Shown here one piece after another: positions 8,567-18,077 of a stretch of DNA of 64,000 nt. The notes under the pieces are model-generated. The model made no database searches. It was not told the origin of the DNA and worked only from the letters and a program-made list of their open reading frames with translations. Position 1 is the first letter of the stretch; every line of letters starts with the position of its first letter. The DNA comes from Martinezella rhizogenes (GTDB lineage: Bacteria; Pseudomonadota; Alphaproteobacteria; Rhizobiales; Rhizobiaceae), in contig NZ_JAPYZZ010000013.1 of the NCBI RefSeq assembly GCF_027460065.1, positions 108,872-172,871 of the forward strand, given 5' to 3'. Position numbers and translations under genes: made by a program.

Positions 8567-10027
8567 ATGCTCGATCTCGTCATTGCCTATTGGCCGCATA
8601 TCCTTGCCGTTCTCTCCATTCTGATGGGAACTGTGGCGGCCGTGCATGCCACGATGACGAAGGAGGAGGTGCGTTCCGCGCTGGGCTGGGTGGGCGTCAT
8701 CGTACTGTCGCCGATTGTCGGCGCGGTCATCTACGCCATCGCCGGCATCAACCGCATCCGCCGGTCGAACATCACGCAGCAGCGGTCCTTCATGCTGGAC
8801 GAGATCATGGATCGTGTGGCGCGCCTTGATGCCAGCAACGACATGATCGCGACGCGTTTCGGCCGCCGTTTCGAAGCGATGAAGACGCTGGGCGACCGGG
8901 TGACCCGCCATGCGCTGACGACCGGCAACGGCATCGAGCCGCTGGTGACCGGTGATGCCGCCTATGCCGCCATGCTGGAGGCTATCGGGGAGGCGAAGCG
9001 CTCGATCATTCTCGAAACATATATTTTCGATAATGACCGGATCGGCGCCCGTTTCGTCACGGCGCTCGAAAGGGCGAAGCTGCGTGGTGTGGAGGTGAGG
9101 GTGCTCATCGATGCCGTGGGCGCCCGTTATTCGGTGCCGAGCATCCTGCCGACACTCAGGGATAAGGACATCGTTGCCGATGTCTTCAACGGCAATGTCA
9201 TCATGGGGCTGCGGTTGCCCTATGCCAATCTGCGAACCCACCGCAAGATTCTCGTGGTGGACGGTCGTACCGCCTTCAGCGGCGGCATGAATATCCGTGA
9301 GGGTTTCACCTTGGAATTCGGTGGCGAAAGCCAGTCGCACGACACGCATTTCAAGATTACCGGGCCGGTGGTCTCCGATTTTTTCTCAATCGCTGCGGAA
9401 GACTGGCGCTTCACGACGGGGGAGGTTCTCGACGCACCGGTCTGGGATATCGCCATTCCCGATGGTGTGCCGGGGTCGCAGATCGTTGCCCGCGTCTGTT
9501 CGTCGGGACCGGACAAAAGCATCGAGACCAGTCACAAGATGCTGATGGGGGCCTTTTCCGTCGCGCGCTCCTCCATTCTCATCATGTCGCCCTATTTTCT
9601 CCCCGATCGGGAGCTTATTTCGGCGCTCATTACCGCTGCAAGGCGGGGATGCGTGGTGGATATCATCGTGCCGAAGAGCAACAATCTGGTGCTTGTCGAC
9701 AGGGCGATGACGGCGCAGTTCGACCAGATGCTGAAGAATTATTGCCGCATCTGGCGGGCGACAGGGGCTTTCAACCATTCCAAGCTTCTGGTGATCGACG
9801 GGCGCTGGAGTTATATCGGCTCCTCCAATCTCGATCCGCGGTCGCTGCGATTGAACTTCGAGATCGATCTCGAAGTCATGGACGAAGAATTCGCCGGGAC
9901 GATCGGAGATCGTATCCGGAATGCGCTTGCAACCGCCTTGCCCGTCCGGCTCAGCGAACTGAATGCGCGGCCATTCGTTGTCCGTTTTGTGGAACGTGTC
10001 CTGTGGCTCGCTTCACCCTATCTTTAG
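8567..10027 (+). CDS. cls: Cardiolipin synthase (phospholipase D family)
   Basis: The 486-residue protein has two N-terminal membrane helices (about 3-22 and 36-56), then two phospholipase-D domains with HKD motifs: THRKILVVDG near 226 and NHSKLLVIDG near 405, each followed by the conserved GGMN or GSSNLDPRS. It joins two phosphatidylglycerol molecules to make cardiolipin at the inner membrane. ATG at 8567 starts at the usual point for the family; GTG at 8549 would add six residues and has no better ribosome site. An EEP-family gene follows 49 bp later, as often beside cls in rhizobia. Confidence 0.93.
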   Translation: MLDLVIAYWPHILAVLSILMGTVAAVHATMTKEEVRSALGWVGVIVLSPIVGAVIYAIAGINRIRRSNITQQRSFMLDEIMDRVARLDASNDMIATRFGRRFEAMKTLGDRVTRHALTTGNGIEPLVTGDAAYAAMLEAIGEAKRSIILETYIFDNDRIGARFVTALERAKLRGVEVRVLIDAVGARYSVPSILPTLRDKDIVADVFNGNVIMGLRLPYANLRTHRKILVVDGRTAFSGGMNIREGFTLEFGGESQSHDTHFKITGPVVSDFFSIAAEDWRFTTGEVLDAPVWDIAIPDGVPGSQIVARVCSSGPDKSIETSHKMLMGAFSVARSSILIMSPYFLPDRELISALITAARRGCVVDIIVPKSNNLVLVDRAMTAQFDQMLKNYCRIWRATGAFNHSKLLVIDGRWSYIGSSNLDPRSLRLNFEIDLEVMDEEFAGTIGDRIRNALATALPVRLSELNARPFVVRFVERVLWLASPYL

Positions 10028-10076
10028 AGTGCGGTGCGCCCGACAGGACGTCCCGCGAGACCGGAGGCATAAACGC

Positions 10077-10922
10077 GTGAAAAAGAACGGTTTGCTGGAT
10101 GATGAAAAAACGGCCTTGACGAAAAACACCAGCCTGTCCGCCTTCGTCATGCAGTCGTTGCGCGACCATCGTCAGCGGCAGAAAGCGGTTCAGGCGGCGA
10201 AAGATCATTCTTTTCCGGTCATTGCTTCCTACAATGTGCATAAATGCGTCGGCCGCGACCGCAAGTTCGACCCCGATCGTACCAGCCGCGTCATTCAGGA
10301 AATCGGCGCCGATATCATCGCCCTTCAGGAGGCGGACAGCCGGTTCGGCGAGCGAACGGGCCTGCTCGATCTTGCCCGGCTGGAGCGGGAAAGCGGCCTC
10401 GTTCCCGTGCCGGTGCAGGCTGGCGTGAAAGCGCATGGCTGGCATGGCAATGTCGTGCTTTTCAGGGAAGGGGCTGTCAGGGATGTGCATACGCTGAAAT
10501 TGCCGGGGCTGGAGCCGCGCGGCGCGCTCGTCGTGGAACTCGACCTTAAAAGCGGCGGCACGCTCCGGGTCATCGCCGCCCATTTCGGCCTGCTCAGGCA
10601 TTCCCGCGCCCAGCAGGCCAAGGCGCTTGTCGGTCTTCTGGAAGCGCGCAACGAATGCGCGACCATCCTCATGGGAGACCTGAATGAATGGCGTCTCGGT
10701 AACGGATCGTCACTCAATACGTTCCGGGATGCTTTCGGTACCCTGCCGCCGGCGGTGCCAAGTTTTCCGTCCAACCTGCCGGTGCTGGCGCTCGACCGGA
10801 TCATCGCCAATCGCGAAGGGCTTATCGAGCAGGTGGAGGCGCATGATAGCGCGCTGGCGCGCATCGCCTCGGATCATCTGCCGCTGAAAGCCGCGATCCG
10901 CACCGATCTGCTTCCGGCCTGA
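10077..10922 (+). CDS. Endonuclease/exonuclease/phosphatase-family hydrolase
   Basis: The 281-residue protein is of the EEP (DNase I-like) fold. Visible motifs are SYNVHKCVG, IIALQEAD (metal-binding glutamate), MGDLNEW and the terminal SDHLPL histidine. The family covers phosphodiesterases, nucleases and phospholipases; the substrate cannot be read. Position directly after cardiolipin synthase suggests a role in phospholipid turnover, an inference only. GTG at 10077 was chosen because GGAGG lies nine bases upstream and the preceding in-frame region overlaps cls. There is no signal peptide, so it is probably cytoplasmic. Confidence 0.82.
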   Translation: MKKNGLLDDEKTALTKNTSLSAFVMQSLRDHRQRQKAVQAAKDHSFPVIASYNVHKCVGRDRKFDPDRTSRVIQEIGADIIALQEADSRFGERTGLLDLARLERESGLVPVPVQAGVKAHGWHGNVVLFREGAVRDVHTLKLPGLEPRGALVVELDLKSGGTLRVIAAHFGLLRHSRAQQAKALVGLLEARNECATILMGDLNEWRLGNGSSLNTFRDAFGTLPPAVPSFPSNLPVLALDRIIANREGLIEQVEAHDSALARIASDHLPLKAAIRTDLLPA

Positions 10923-10956
10923 GCCGCCGCCTTATCCGCCGCCGACTGGCCGCGCT

Positions 10957-11151
10957 TCACGCCGCCGTCATGTGGTTGCGCGAGCGCGCTTCCAGCAAGG
11001 ACGTGCGAATGGCTTCCATCAGTCGCTCACGATTGTTCCTGGTCTTGCACCGGTCGAGATTTTGCGCGGCAAGCGCGAGATCAAGACCCTCATGCATCAC
11101 AATCGAATAGGCAACGGTTGTTGCCCAGTTTTCGTAGTCCTGCTCCATCAT
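10957..11151 (-). CDS. Small conserved-looking protein of unknown function (64 residues)
   Basis: A 64-residue acidic-then-basic protein (MMEQDYENWATTVAYS to RSRNHMTAA). CAGGGG lies five bases before ATG 11151, and codon use matches the neighbours. No transmembrane helix or known motif is visible; it looks like a short all-alpha protein. A perfect 15-bp palindrome (11163-11177) lies directly upstream of its ribosome site and may be an operator. I do not recognise the family. Confidence 0.55.
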   Translation of the reverse strand: MMEQDYENWATTVAYSIVMHEGLDLALAAQNLDRCKTRNNRERLMEAIRTSLLEARSRNHMTAA

Positions 11152-11162
11152 GTCGCCCCTGA

Positions 11163-11177
11163 ACTAAATCATTTAGT
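11163..11177. promoter_or_regulatory. Operator-like palindrome
   Basis: ACTAAAT-C-ATTTAGT is a perfect 7+1+7 palindrome in an AT-rich stretch 12 bp upstream of the 64-residue gene. The regulator is unknown. Confidence 0.45.
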
Positions 11178-11371
11178 CCGAATCACCCGCTTCTTGAAAG
11201 TTACCATAAAATTCAAAGCATAAAATAGCGTTGTTTCTTCGGGTTTCCGTCAATGGGTGAAGCTATATTGTTTTTGGGCAGTTCTACTGCGGTGCATATA
11301 GGTGCTTACTTCAGTTAAGTATTTGAAACTGATTCCATTTCAGGAAAGCCGCATAAATGTCTTTGGCCATG

Positions 11372-11402
11372 AAAAACGCCGCGCATCTGATGATGCGCGG
11401 CG
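11372..11402 (-). terminator. Rho-independent terminator of the RND pump gene
   Basis: CGCCGCGCATC (11377-11387) pairs with GATGCGCGGCG (11392-11402), loop TGAT. On the minus strand it is followed by five T residues, about 40 bp after the pump stop codon. Confidence 0.85.
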
Positions 11403-11440
11403 GGCTTGCTTTGAAGGTGGCGGTGGATGGGAGTGTGGTC

Positions 11441-14400
11441 TCAGCCGGCCTTTTCGAGCTTGTAGTCCGAATTGGCCGGTTCTTCCTGCTTGTGCTGGAT
11501 GAGCGGGCGGTTGCCCGCCAGCTTGCGCACCAGCACATAGAAAACCGGTGTCATGAAGATGCCGAAGAAGGTTACGCCGATCATGCCGGAGAACACCGCG
11601 ACACCCATGGCGGCGCGCATTTCAGCACCCGCACCGGTGGAGATGACCAGCGGCACCACGCCCATGATGAAGGCGAGCGAGGTCATCAGGATCGGGCGAA
11701 GGCGAAGCCGGCTTGCCTCGATGGCCGCCTGAAGCGGCGTTCGTCCTTCAAATTCCAGCTCCCGGGCGAATTCCACGATCAGGATCGCGTTCTTCGCCGA
11801 AAGACCGACAAGGACGACAAGGCCGATCTGCGTAAAGATGTTGTTATCCCCTCCCGTCAGCCAGACGCCCGTGAGGGCCGCAAGTACGCCGAGCGGGACG
11901 ATCAGGATGATCGCGATCGGCAAAGTGAGGCTTTCATATTGCGCGGCGAGCACGAGATAGACGAGCAGCAGTGCAAGCGGAAAGACCACGATGCTGGAAT
12001 TGCCGGCCAGAATCTGCTGATAGGTCAGGTCCGTCCATTCGTAATCGACGCCGGCGGGCAGGGTTTCGGCGAGGATTTTTTCAATCGCCGCCTGTGCCTG
12101 TCCCGAGGAGAAGCCCGGTGCCGGTCCGCCGTTGATATCGGCCGCAAGGAAGCCGTTATAGCGGTTGGTACGTTCCGGTCCCGTCGTCGCATCCACCTTC
12201 AAGAGCGTCGAGAGCGGGATCATCTGACCCGTTGCCGAACGCACCTTCAGGCGGCCGATATCTTCCGCATGGGCGCGGAACTGCGAATCTGCCTGCACCC
12301 GAACGCTGTATGTCCGTCCGAAGGCATTGAAGTCGTTGACATAGAGCGAGCCGAGATAGATCTGCAGCGTCTGGAAGACGTCGCTGACGGAGACACCCAG
12401 CTGCTCGGCCTTGGCACGGTCGAGATCAGCGAAGAGCTGCGGCACGTTGATCTGGTAGCTGGAGAAGATGCCCGCCAGCTCCGGCGTCTGATAGGCCTTG
12501 CCGATCACCGCTTTGGTTGCTTCATCGAGCGTCTGGTAGCCGTAGCCGGCGCGGTCTTCGATCTGCAGCTTGAAGCCGCCCGTCTGGCCGAGACCGTTGA
12601 CCGGCGGCGGCGGGAACATGGCGATGAAGGCATCCTGAATGCCCGCATATTTCTGGTTCAGCTGCATGGCGATGGCATTGCCTGACAGTTCCGGCGTCTT
12701 GCGCTTTTCGAAGTCGTCGAGAACCGCAAAGACGATGCCGGAATTGGAGCCAATGGTGAAGCCGTTGATCGACAGGCCGGGGAAGGCGATGGCGTGGCTG
12801 ACGCCGGGGGTTTCCAGGGCGATGTCGCTCATGCGCTTGATGACGTTTTCCGTGCGGTCAAGCGTTGCACCATCGGGAAGCTGGGCAAAACCGATCAGGT
12901 ACTGCTTGTCCTGCGCCGGCACGAAGCCGCTCGGCACCGTCGTGAACATGCCGTAGGTGGCGGCCACCAGCGCCATATAGACGATCATGACGAGGCTCTT
13001 GCGCGTCACCAACCCGCCGACGGTCTTGCCGTAGCCGTTCGAGGCCGCGCCGAAGGCACGGTTAAAGCCACGGAAGAACCAGCCGAGTATCTTGTCCATG
13101 AAGCGGGTCAGCCAGTCTTTCGGCGCACCGTGTTCCTTCAGCAGCAGGGCCGCAAGCGCGGGTGACAGCGTCAGCGAATTGATGGCCGAAATGACGGTGG
13201 AGATGGCGATCGTCAGCGCGAACTGCCGGTAGAACTGTCCGGACAGGCCGGAGATGAAGGCGAGCGGCACGAAGACGGCGACCAGAACCAGCGCAATCGC
13301 GATGATCGGTCCGGAGACTTCACGCATGGCCTTATAGGTGGCGTCGCGCGGCGAGAGCCCGTTTTCGATATTTCGCTCGACGTTTTCCACGACCACGATC
13401 GCGTCATCCACCACGATGCCGATGGCGAGCACAAGGCCGAACAAAGTCAACGCATTGATGGAAAAGCCGAAGGCATACATGACGGCGAAGGTGCCGATGA
13501 TCGAGACCGGAACGGCGATCAGCGGAATGATCGAGGCGCGCCAGGTCTGGAGGAAGAGGATGACGACAAGCACCACGAGGCCAACGGCCTCGAGGAGGGT
13601 ATCGACAACCTTCTCGATGGAGGAGCGCACAAATTTCGTCGTATCGTAGACGATCTCGTATTTCACACCATCAGGCATTGCCAGCTGCAGATTGTCCATC
13701 GTGGCGCGGACATTGTCGGCGATTTCGATGGCGTTGGAGCCGGGGGCCTGAAGCACGGCGACAGCCACGGCGGGTTCGCCGTCGAGCAGCGAGCGCAGCG
13801 TGTAATCAGCCGCACCCAGTTCAATGCGGGCCACGTCGCGCAGGCGGGTGATTTCACCGTTGGCGCCGCTCTTGACGATGATGTTGCCGAATTCTTCAGG
13901 CGTCGTCAGACGGCCCTGGGCATTGACGTTGAGCTGCAGGTCGACACCATTAGGGCTTGGTGAAGCGCCGATGACGCCGGCTGCTGCCTGCACGTTCTGC
14001 TGGCGGATGGCGTCGGAGACGTCGCTGGCGGCCAGATCGTGTTCGGCGACCTTTTGCGGATCGAGCCAGACGCGCATGGAATAGTCACCTGCGCCGAAGA
14101 CCTGCACCTGGCCAACGCCTTCGATGCGGGCAAGACGATCCTTGACGTTCAGCGTCGCATAGTTGCGCAGATAGGTGATGTCATAGGCGTCGGTCTTCGA
14201 GACGAGGTTGACGACCATGATGAAGTCAGGCGAGCTCTTGACGGTGGTGATGCCGAGCGCGCGCACTTCCGCCGGCAGGCGCGGTTCGGCCTGCGACACG
14301 CGGTTCTGAACCAGCTGCTGCGCCTTGTCCGGGTCGGTGCCAAGCTTGAAGGTGACGGTCAGCGTTAGCACGCCGTCAGATGTTGCCTGGCTGCCCATGT

Positions 14401-14635
14401 AGAGCATGTCCTCGACGCCGTTGATCTGTTCTTCCAGCGGTGTCGCGACGGTTTCGGCAATAACGGTCGGGTTCGCACCGGGATAGGTGGCGCGGACGAC
14501 GACAGATGGCGGAACGACTTCCGGATATTCGGAAATCGGCAGGGCGCGCATGCCGAGAAGGCCTGCCACCACGATCAGGATCGACAGCACGCCGGCGAAT
14601 ACCGGCCTGTCGACAAAAAATCTGGAAATATTCAT
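11441..14635 (-). CDS. RND multidrug efflux transporter (AcrB/MexB family)
   Basis: The 1064-residue inner-membrane pump is of the hydrophobe/amphiphile efflux (HAE1) type: FFVDRPVFAGVLSIL at the N-terminus, twelve helices in two halves, two large periplasmic domains, and the helix 4 proton relay in GIVVDDAIVVVENVER. It exports drugs and toxic amphiphiles using the proton gradient. ATG at 14635 has GGAGAGGGA upstream; the longer frame resembles nothing. The adaptor gene is 132 bp upstream on the same strand. No outer-membrane channel gene is present nearby, so a TolC-type channel from elsewhere is presumably used. Confidence 0.95.
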   Translation of the reverse strand: MNISRFFVDRPVFAGVLSILIVVAGLLGMRALPISEYPEVVPPSVVVRATYPGANPTVIAETVATPLEEQINGVEDMLYMGSQATSDGVLTLTVTFKLGTDPDKAQQLVQNRVSQAEPRLPAEVRALGITTVKSSPDFIMVVNLVSKTDAYDITYLRNYATLNVKDRLARIEGVGQVQVFGAGDYSMRVWLDPQKVAEHDLAASDVSDAIRQQNVQAAAGVIGASPSPNGVDLQLNVNAQGRLTTPEEFGNIIVKSGANGEITRLRDVARIELGAADYTLRSLLDGEPAVAVAVLQAPGSNAIEIADNVRATMDNLQLAMPDGVKYEIVYDTTKFVRSSIEKVVDTLLEAVGLVVLVVILFLQTWRASIIPLIAVPVSIIGTFAVMYAFGFSINALTLFGLVLAIGIVVDDAIVVVENVERNIENGLSPRDATYKAMREVSGPIIAIALVLVAVFVPLAFISGLSGQFYRQFALTIAISTVISAINSLTLSPALAALLLKEHGAPKDWLTRFMDKILGWFFRGFNRAFGAASNGYGKTVGGLVTRKSLVMIVYMALVAATYGMFTTVPSGFVPAQDKQYLIGFAQLPDGATLDRTENVIKRMSDIALETPGVSHAIAFPGLSINGFTIGSNSGIVFAVLDDFEKRKTPELSGNAIAMQLNQKYAGIQDAFIAMFPPPPVNGLGQTGGFKLQIEDRAGYGYQTLDEATKAVIGKAYQTPELAGIFSSYQINVPQLFADLDRAKAEQLGVSVSDVFQTLQIYLGSLYVNDFNAFGRTYSVRVQADSQFRAHAEDIGRLKVRSATGQMIPLSTLLKVDATTGPERTNRYNGFLAADINGGPAPGFSSGQAQAAIEKILAETLPAGVDYEWTDLTYQQILAGNSSIVVFPLALLLVYLVLAAQYESLTLPIAIILIVPLGVLAALTGVWLTGGDNNIFTQIGLVVLVGLSAKNAILIVEFARELEFEGRTPLQAAIEASRLRLRPILMTSLAFIMGVVPLVISTGAGAEMRAAMGVAVFSGMIGVTFFGIFMTPVFYVLVRKLAGNRPLIQHKQEEPANSDYKLEKAG

Positions 14636-14767
14636 ATCCAGTCCCTCTCCGGGTCTTTGGGAATGCGAAGGCCGTTCCGGCGACAATCCTGCCGCCGGGT
14701 GAAGGCCGGTTCTGTGTGAAGGGGCGTCTCGCACAAGGGCGGGACGCTTATGGATCAAAAAGGCGGG

Positions 14768-15958
14768 TTACTGCGAGGTCGCAACCTTGTCTTCGGCCTG
14801 GGGTGCGATGGTCGCACCGGGACGAATGCGCTGCAGGCCGTTGACGACGATCGTATCACCGGCGGCAAGGCCGCTTTCGATGATGCGCTGGCCATCAGCC
14901 GGAGCGCCGGGCTTGATCTGGCGGTAGCTCACCTTGTTTTCGGCATCGACCACGAAGACGAAACGCTTGTCCTGATCCGTGCCGATGGCGCGATCGCTGA
15001 TGACGATGCGGTTTTCCGGCTTCGGTTCGCCCATGCGTACCCGCACGAACTGGCCGGGGATCAGCCTGCCATTCGGATTGTCGAAGATGGCGCGCACACC
15101 GATGGTGCCGCTTGCCGAATCCACCTGGTTGTCGATCAGGTGCAGCGTGCCCTTGATCGGTGTGCCTTCATCCGAAAGCGTGCCGATTTCCACCGGTATC
15201 TGTTCCAGTGCCGGCAGGGCGCCGTCGGTCTTCGGCAGCTCTGCAAGAGCCTTCGCAACCGTACCTTCGCTGGCATTGAAGCTCGCATAGATCGGGTTGA
15301 CCGAGACGAGCGTCGTCAGTGCCGGCGAGGTTGAGCCGGCGGCGACGAGGTTGCCGGCGGTGATTTCGATCCTGCCGACCCTGCCGGAAACCGGCGCGAT
15401 GATTTCGGTGTAACCGAGATCAAGCTGGGCGGTGGTCAATGCTGCGCGGGCGGCGCGAAGCTGGGCTTCGGCATCCGCAAACGAGCTTTGACGCTGGTCG
15501 AGATCGCTCTGGGAGATGGTGCGATTGTCGGAAAGCCTGCGGCCACGGTCGAGTTCCGTCTTTGCAAGGCTGACCTTGGCTTCGGCGGAAGCGACCTGTC
15601 CTTCAGCGCCAGCGACCGCGGCCTGATAAGGGGCCGGGTCGATGGTGAAGAGGGCATCGCCTTCCTTCACCAGCGCGCCTTCGCGGAAATGCACGGCCTT
15701 GATCTGGCCGGCGACGCGGGAGCGGATCTGCACCCGGTCGACAGCTTCGAGACGGCCGGAAAATTCCTCCCAGCGCATCACATCACGGCTTTCCACCTTG
15801 GCGACGGTGACCGGGATCGCCGGCGTCTCGGCAGGGGTGGAAGCGGCCGTGGCATTGCGGCTGGTGGGGAGGTCGAAAAACAGTGCTCCTGCTGCAACGG
15901 ACATGGCAAGCCCGATGCCGGCACCCGTCAGGGCCCGGCGCTTTGTGTTCAGCGTCAT
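14768..15958 (-). CDS. RND efflux periplasmic adaptor (membrane fusion protein)
   Basis: The 396-residue protein has an N-terminal membrane/signal segment (about 10-30), a biotinyl-lipoyl-like half-motif (VQIRSRVAGQIKAVHFREG), a coiled-coil hairpin (about 100-170), the second lipoyl half (IIAPVSGRVGRIEI) and a C-terminal beta-barrel. This is the AcrA/MexA architecture linking the RND pump to an outer-membrane channel. There is no lipobox cysteine, so it appears anchored by an uncleaved or simple signal. AAGGAGATACCC precedes the ATG. It is the first gene of the pump operon. Confidence 0.93.
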   Translation of the reverse strand: MTLNTKRRALTGAGIGLAMSVAAGALFFDLPTSRNATAASTPAETPAIPVTVAKVESRDVMRWEEFSGRLEAVDRVQIRSRVAGQIKAVHFREGALVKEGDALFTIDPAPYQAAVAGAEGQVASAEAKVSLAKTELDRGRRLSDNRTISQSDLDQRQSSFADAEAQLRAARAALTTAQLDLGYTEIIAPVSGRVGRIEITAGNLVAAGSTSPALTTLVSVNPIYASFNASEGTVAKALAELPKTDGALPALEQIPVEIGTLSDEGTPIKGTLHLIDNQVDSASGTIGVRAIFDNPNGRLIPGQFVRVRMGEPKPENRIVISDRAIGTDQDKRFVFVVDAENKVSYRQIKPGAPADGQRIIESGLAAGDTIVVNGLQRIRPGATIAPQAEDKVATSQ

Positions 15959-16014
15959 GGGTATCTCCTTGGCCCCAGATCAGGAGCCGATCAGTTTCTC
16001 AATAAATGCGGTAT

Positions 16015-16824
16015 TCAGTGTTTCAATTGGTCAACGAAGGTTTTGAACTCCGAACAGACGGAGGAAACCCATCCGCCGCCCTCTCCTTGATAAAGCCCCG
16101 TCCAGCCGACGCCGGCGGGGAAAACATGCTGACGGACGCTGACACCCGAGGCGATGAGGCGGTCTCCATAATTGACCGTTTCGTCGCGCAGAGGATCATC
16201 CTCGGCTGTAAAGATCAGCGCCGGTGCCACCCGGTTCAGCCGCGTGCACTGGCAGGGCGCGGCATAGGGGTGGAAAAACCCGCACGCCTTGGCAAGGTAA
16301 TGGCTCCAGCCATCGGCCCAACGCTGGCGCATGCCGATCCTGTCCGCATTGCGGAAGGATTCCGTCGTCATCATCGGATCGATCATGGGCGACAGAAGAA
16401 TCTGGCCTGCGAGTTTGCCCGGCATGCGGTCACGGGCCTTCAGCGCAAGAACCGCCGCCACATTACCGCCAGCCTCTTCGCCGGCCACGAACAGCAGCGA
16501 TTTCGCGCCACCATAATGCTTGCGATCCCGGCTCAGATGGTCGAGCGCCTCATAGGCACAGTCGATGACCATCGGAAACTCGTTGCCGGACGGCTTGCTG
16601 TAATCGGCCTCCACGACCACCGCGCCGCTTTCCGCAAGCGCGCGGGCCACCGGAAGCTCGGGGCAATTACCATCAGGCTCAAGGCCGGGTTCCAGAAATG
16701 ATCCGCCGCGCAGATAAAGCACGATGGGCGGATGGCTGCACAGGCAGGACCCTTCATAACGGCGCACGGAGAGCTTTGACGCGGACGCCTCGCTGCTGCC
16801 CATGTTTTCCCAATGCGCGTTCAT
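16015..16824 (-). CDS. Alpha/beta hydrolase-3 family protein, probable pseudo-enzyme
   Basis: The 269-residue protein aligns with acetyl esterase/lipase family proteins, but the catalytic features are changed. The usual HGGG oxyanion motif reads LRGGSF. The nucleophile elbow, normally GDSAGG, reads GEEAGG (codons at about 16471-16488), so the serine is replaced by glutamate. The acid segment TAEDDPLRDE is kept. The usual C-terminal HGF region reads VGWTGLYQG without a clear histidine. It therefore probably lacks esterase activity and may bind a ligand. It is divergent from the LysR gene and upstream of, in line with, the RND operon. Confidence 0.75.
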   Translation of the reverse strand: MNAHWENMGSSEASASKLSVRRYEGSCLCSHPPIVLYLRGGSFLEPGLEPDGNCPELPVARALAESGAVVVEADYSKPSGNEFPMVIDCAYEALDHLSRDRKHYGGAKSLLFVAGEEAGGNVAAVLALKARDRMPGKLAGQILLSPMIDPMMTTESFRNADRIGMRQRWADGWSHYLAKACGFFHPYAAPCQCTRLNRVAPALIFTAEDDPLRDETVNYGDRLIASGVSVRQHVFPAGVGWTGLYQGEGGGWVSSVCSEFKTFVDQLKH

Positions 16825-16971
16825 GAAACCAGATCCTTTGCGCCGCCACCCATTGGCGGATCATATTGCAAAATCTGAAATCCATATTATTGTTCGGATC
16901 GAAACGATCAAGCATGCAAATTTGAAAACACTATTCCGAAATCACGGATAATAATATCTTCGAGGCAGTGA

Positions 16972-17871
16972 ATGGACCAGCTCTCCGCCATGCGGGTTTT
17001 TACGCGGGTCGTGGAAACCGGCAATTTCAGCCGCGCCGCCACCGCGCTGAACATGCCGAAAACCACGGTTACCAATATGGTGCAGGCGCTCGAGGCGCAT
17101 TTGCAGACCACGCTCCTCAACCGCACCACGCGGCGAGTGATGCTGACGACGGACGGCGCTCTCTATTATGAGCGGGCATCACAGATTTTATCGGAAATCG
17201 AAGAGTTGGACGGCAGTATGTCCAGCGCACAGGTGCAGCCATCCGGCCGGTTGCGGGTGGAAATGGCCGGTGTCTTCGCGGACTTGGTGGTTATCCCACA
17301 TCTTTGCGAATTTTACCAGCGCTATCCGCAAATCCGTCTCGACCTCGGCGTTGGCGACCGTCTGGTCGACTATATAGCGGAGAATGTCGACTGCGCGCTG
17401 CGTGTCGGCGTGCTTCGCGATCAGTCGCTCATTGCCCGTAAAGTCGGTGAACTTCGGTTCGAGACCTTCGCCTCGCCATCCTACATCGAAAATTTCGGCA
17501 TGCCGCGCGAGCCGGAGGATCTGGAGAAGGATCATTATTCGGTGGGCTATCTCAATGCCACCACCGGCCAGATCATGCCGGCCTCCTTCGACAATGGCGT
17601 GCGCAGTGTCGAGCTGACTCCGAATTATGTCGTCTCGGTGAATGACAGCCGCACCTATCTCAATGCGGCGCTGGCCGGCATGGGCATCGTGCAGCTTCCC
17701 GTCTTCATGGTGAGGGATGCGCTCTCGCGCGGCGAACTGGTGCCGGTGCTTTCGGAATGGCGGCGCGAAGCCATGCCGATCTATGTGGTTTATCCGCAGA
17801 CCCGGCATGTGACCAACAAGGTGCGCGTTTTTGTCGACTGGCTGGCGAAGCTGGTTCACGGGCTGGTGTGA
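16972..17871 (+). CDS. LysR-family transcriptional regulator
   Basis: The 299-residue protein has an N-terminal winged helix-turn-helix (about 1-60, with FSRAATALNMPKTTVTNMVQ and LLNRTTRRVMLT) and a C-terminal ligand-binding domain. It is divergent from the degenerate hydrolase and the RND pump genes across a 147-bp intergenic space, the usual layout for a LysR protein and its target. An inverted repeat of ATATTATT and AATAATAT (16884-16891 and 16950-16957) frames that space. Regulation of the pump is an inference; the effector is unknown. Confidence 0.9.
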   Translation: MDQLSAMRVFTRVVETGNFSRAATALNMPKTTVTNMVQALEAHLQTTLLNRTTRRVMLTTDGALYYERASQILSEIEELDGSMSSAQVQPSGRLRVEMAGVFADLVVIPHLCEFYQRYPQIRLDLGVGDRLVDYIAENVDCALRVGVLRDQSLIARKVGELRFETFASPSYIENFGMPREPEDLEKDHYSVGYLNATTGQIMPASFDNGVRSVELTPNYVVSVNDSRTYLNAALAGMGIVQLPVFMVRDALSRGELVPVLSEWRREAMPIYVVYPQTRHVTNKVRVFVDWLAKLVHGLV

Positions 17872-17941
17872 GGCAGGCGGCGAATGCTCATGGCCGGGCA
17901 TGAGCCACAGCCGCCGCAAATTGCCTGATCTATCTGGAAAC

Positions 17942-18016
17942 TGGAGCGGGCGAAGGGATTTGAACCCTCGACCCCAACCTTGGCAAGGTTGTGCTCTACC
18001 CCTGAGCTACACCCGC
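17942..18016 (-). tRNA. tRNA-Gly (anticodon GCC)
   Basis: A complete cloverleaf of 75 bases with encoded CCA: acceptor GCGGGTG/CGCCCGC, D-arm GCTCAGGGGTAGAGC, anticodon loop TTGCCAA with GCC, T-arm GAGGGTTCAAATCCCTT. No integrase or att duplication is seen next to it. Confidence 0.97.
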
Positions 18017-18077
18017 TCAAATCCACCGGTCCGGGGTAGTTCGCTGAACCGTGGGTCGCCGAAGCGGCGACGGGTGC

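Noticed and set aside
11357..12685. Plus-strand open frame opposite the RND pump
   Set aside because: It is an antisense shadow with basic, protein-unlike composition. It also spans the pump terminator.
17942..18016. tRNA-Gly as an integration site for a genomic island
   Set aside because: No integrase, no direct repeat of the tRNA 3' end and no change in base composition were seen nearby.
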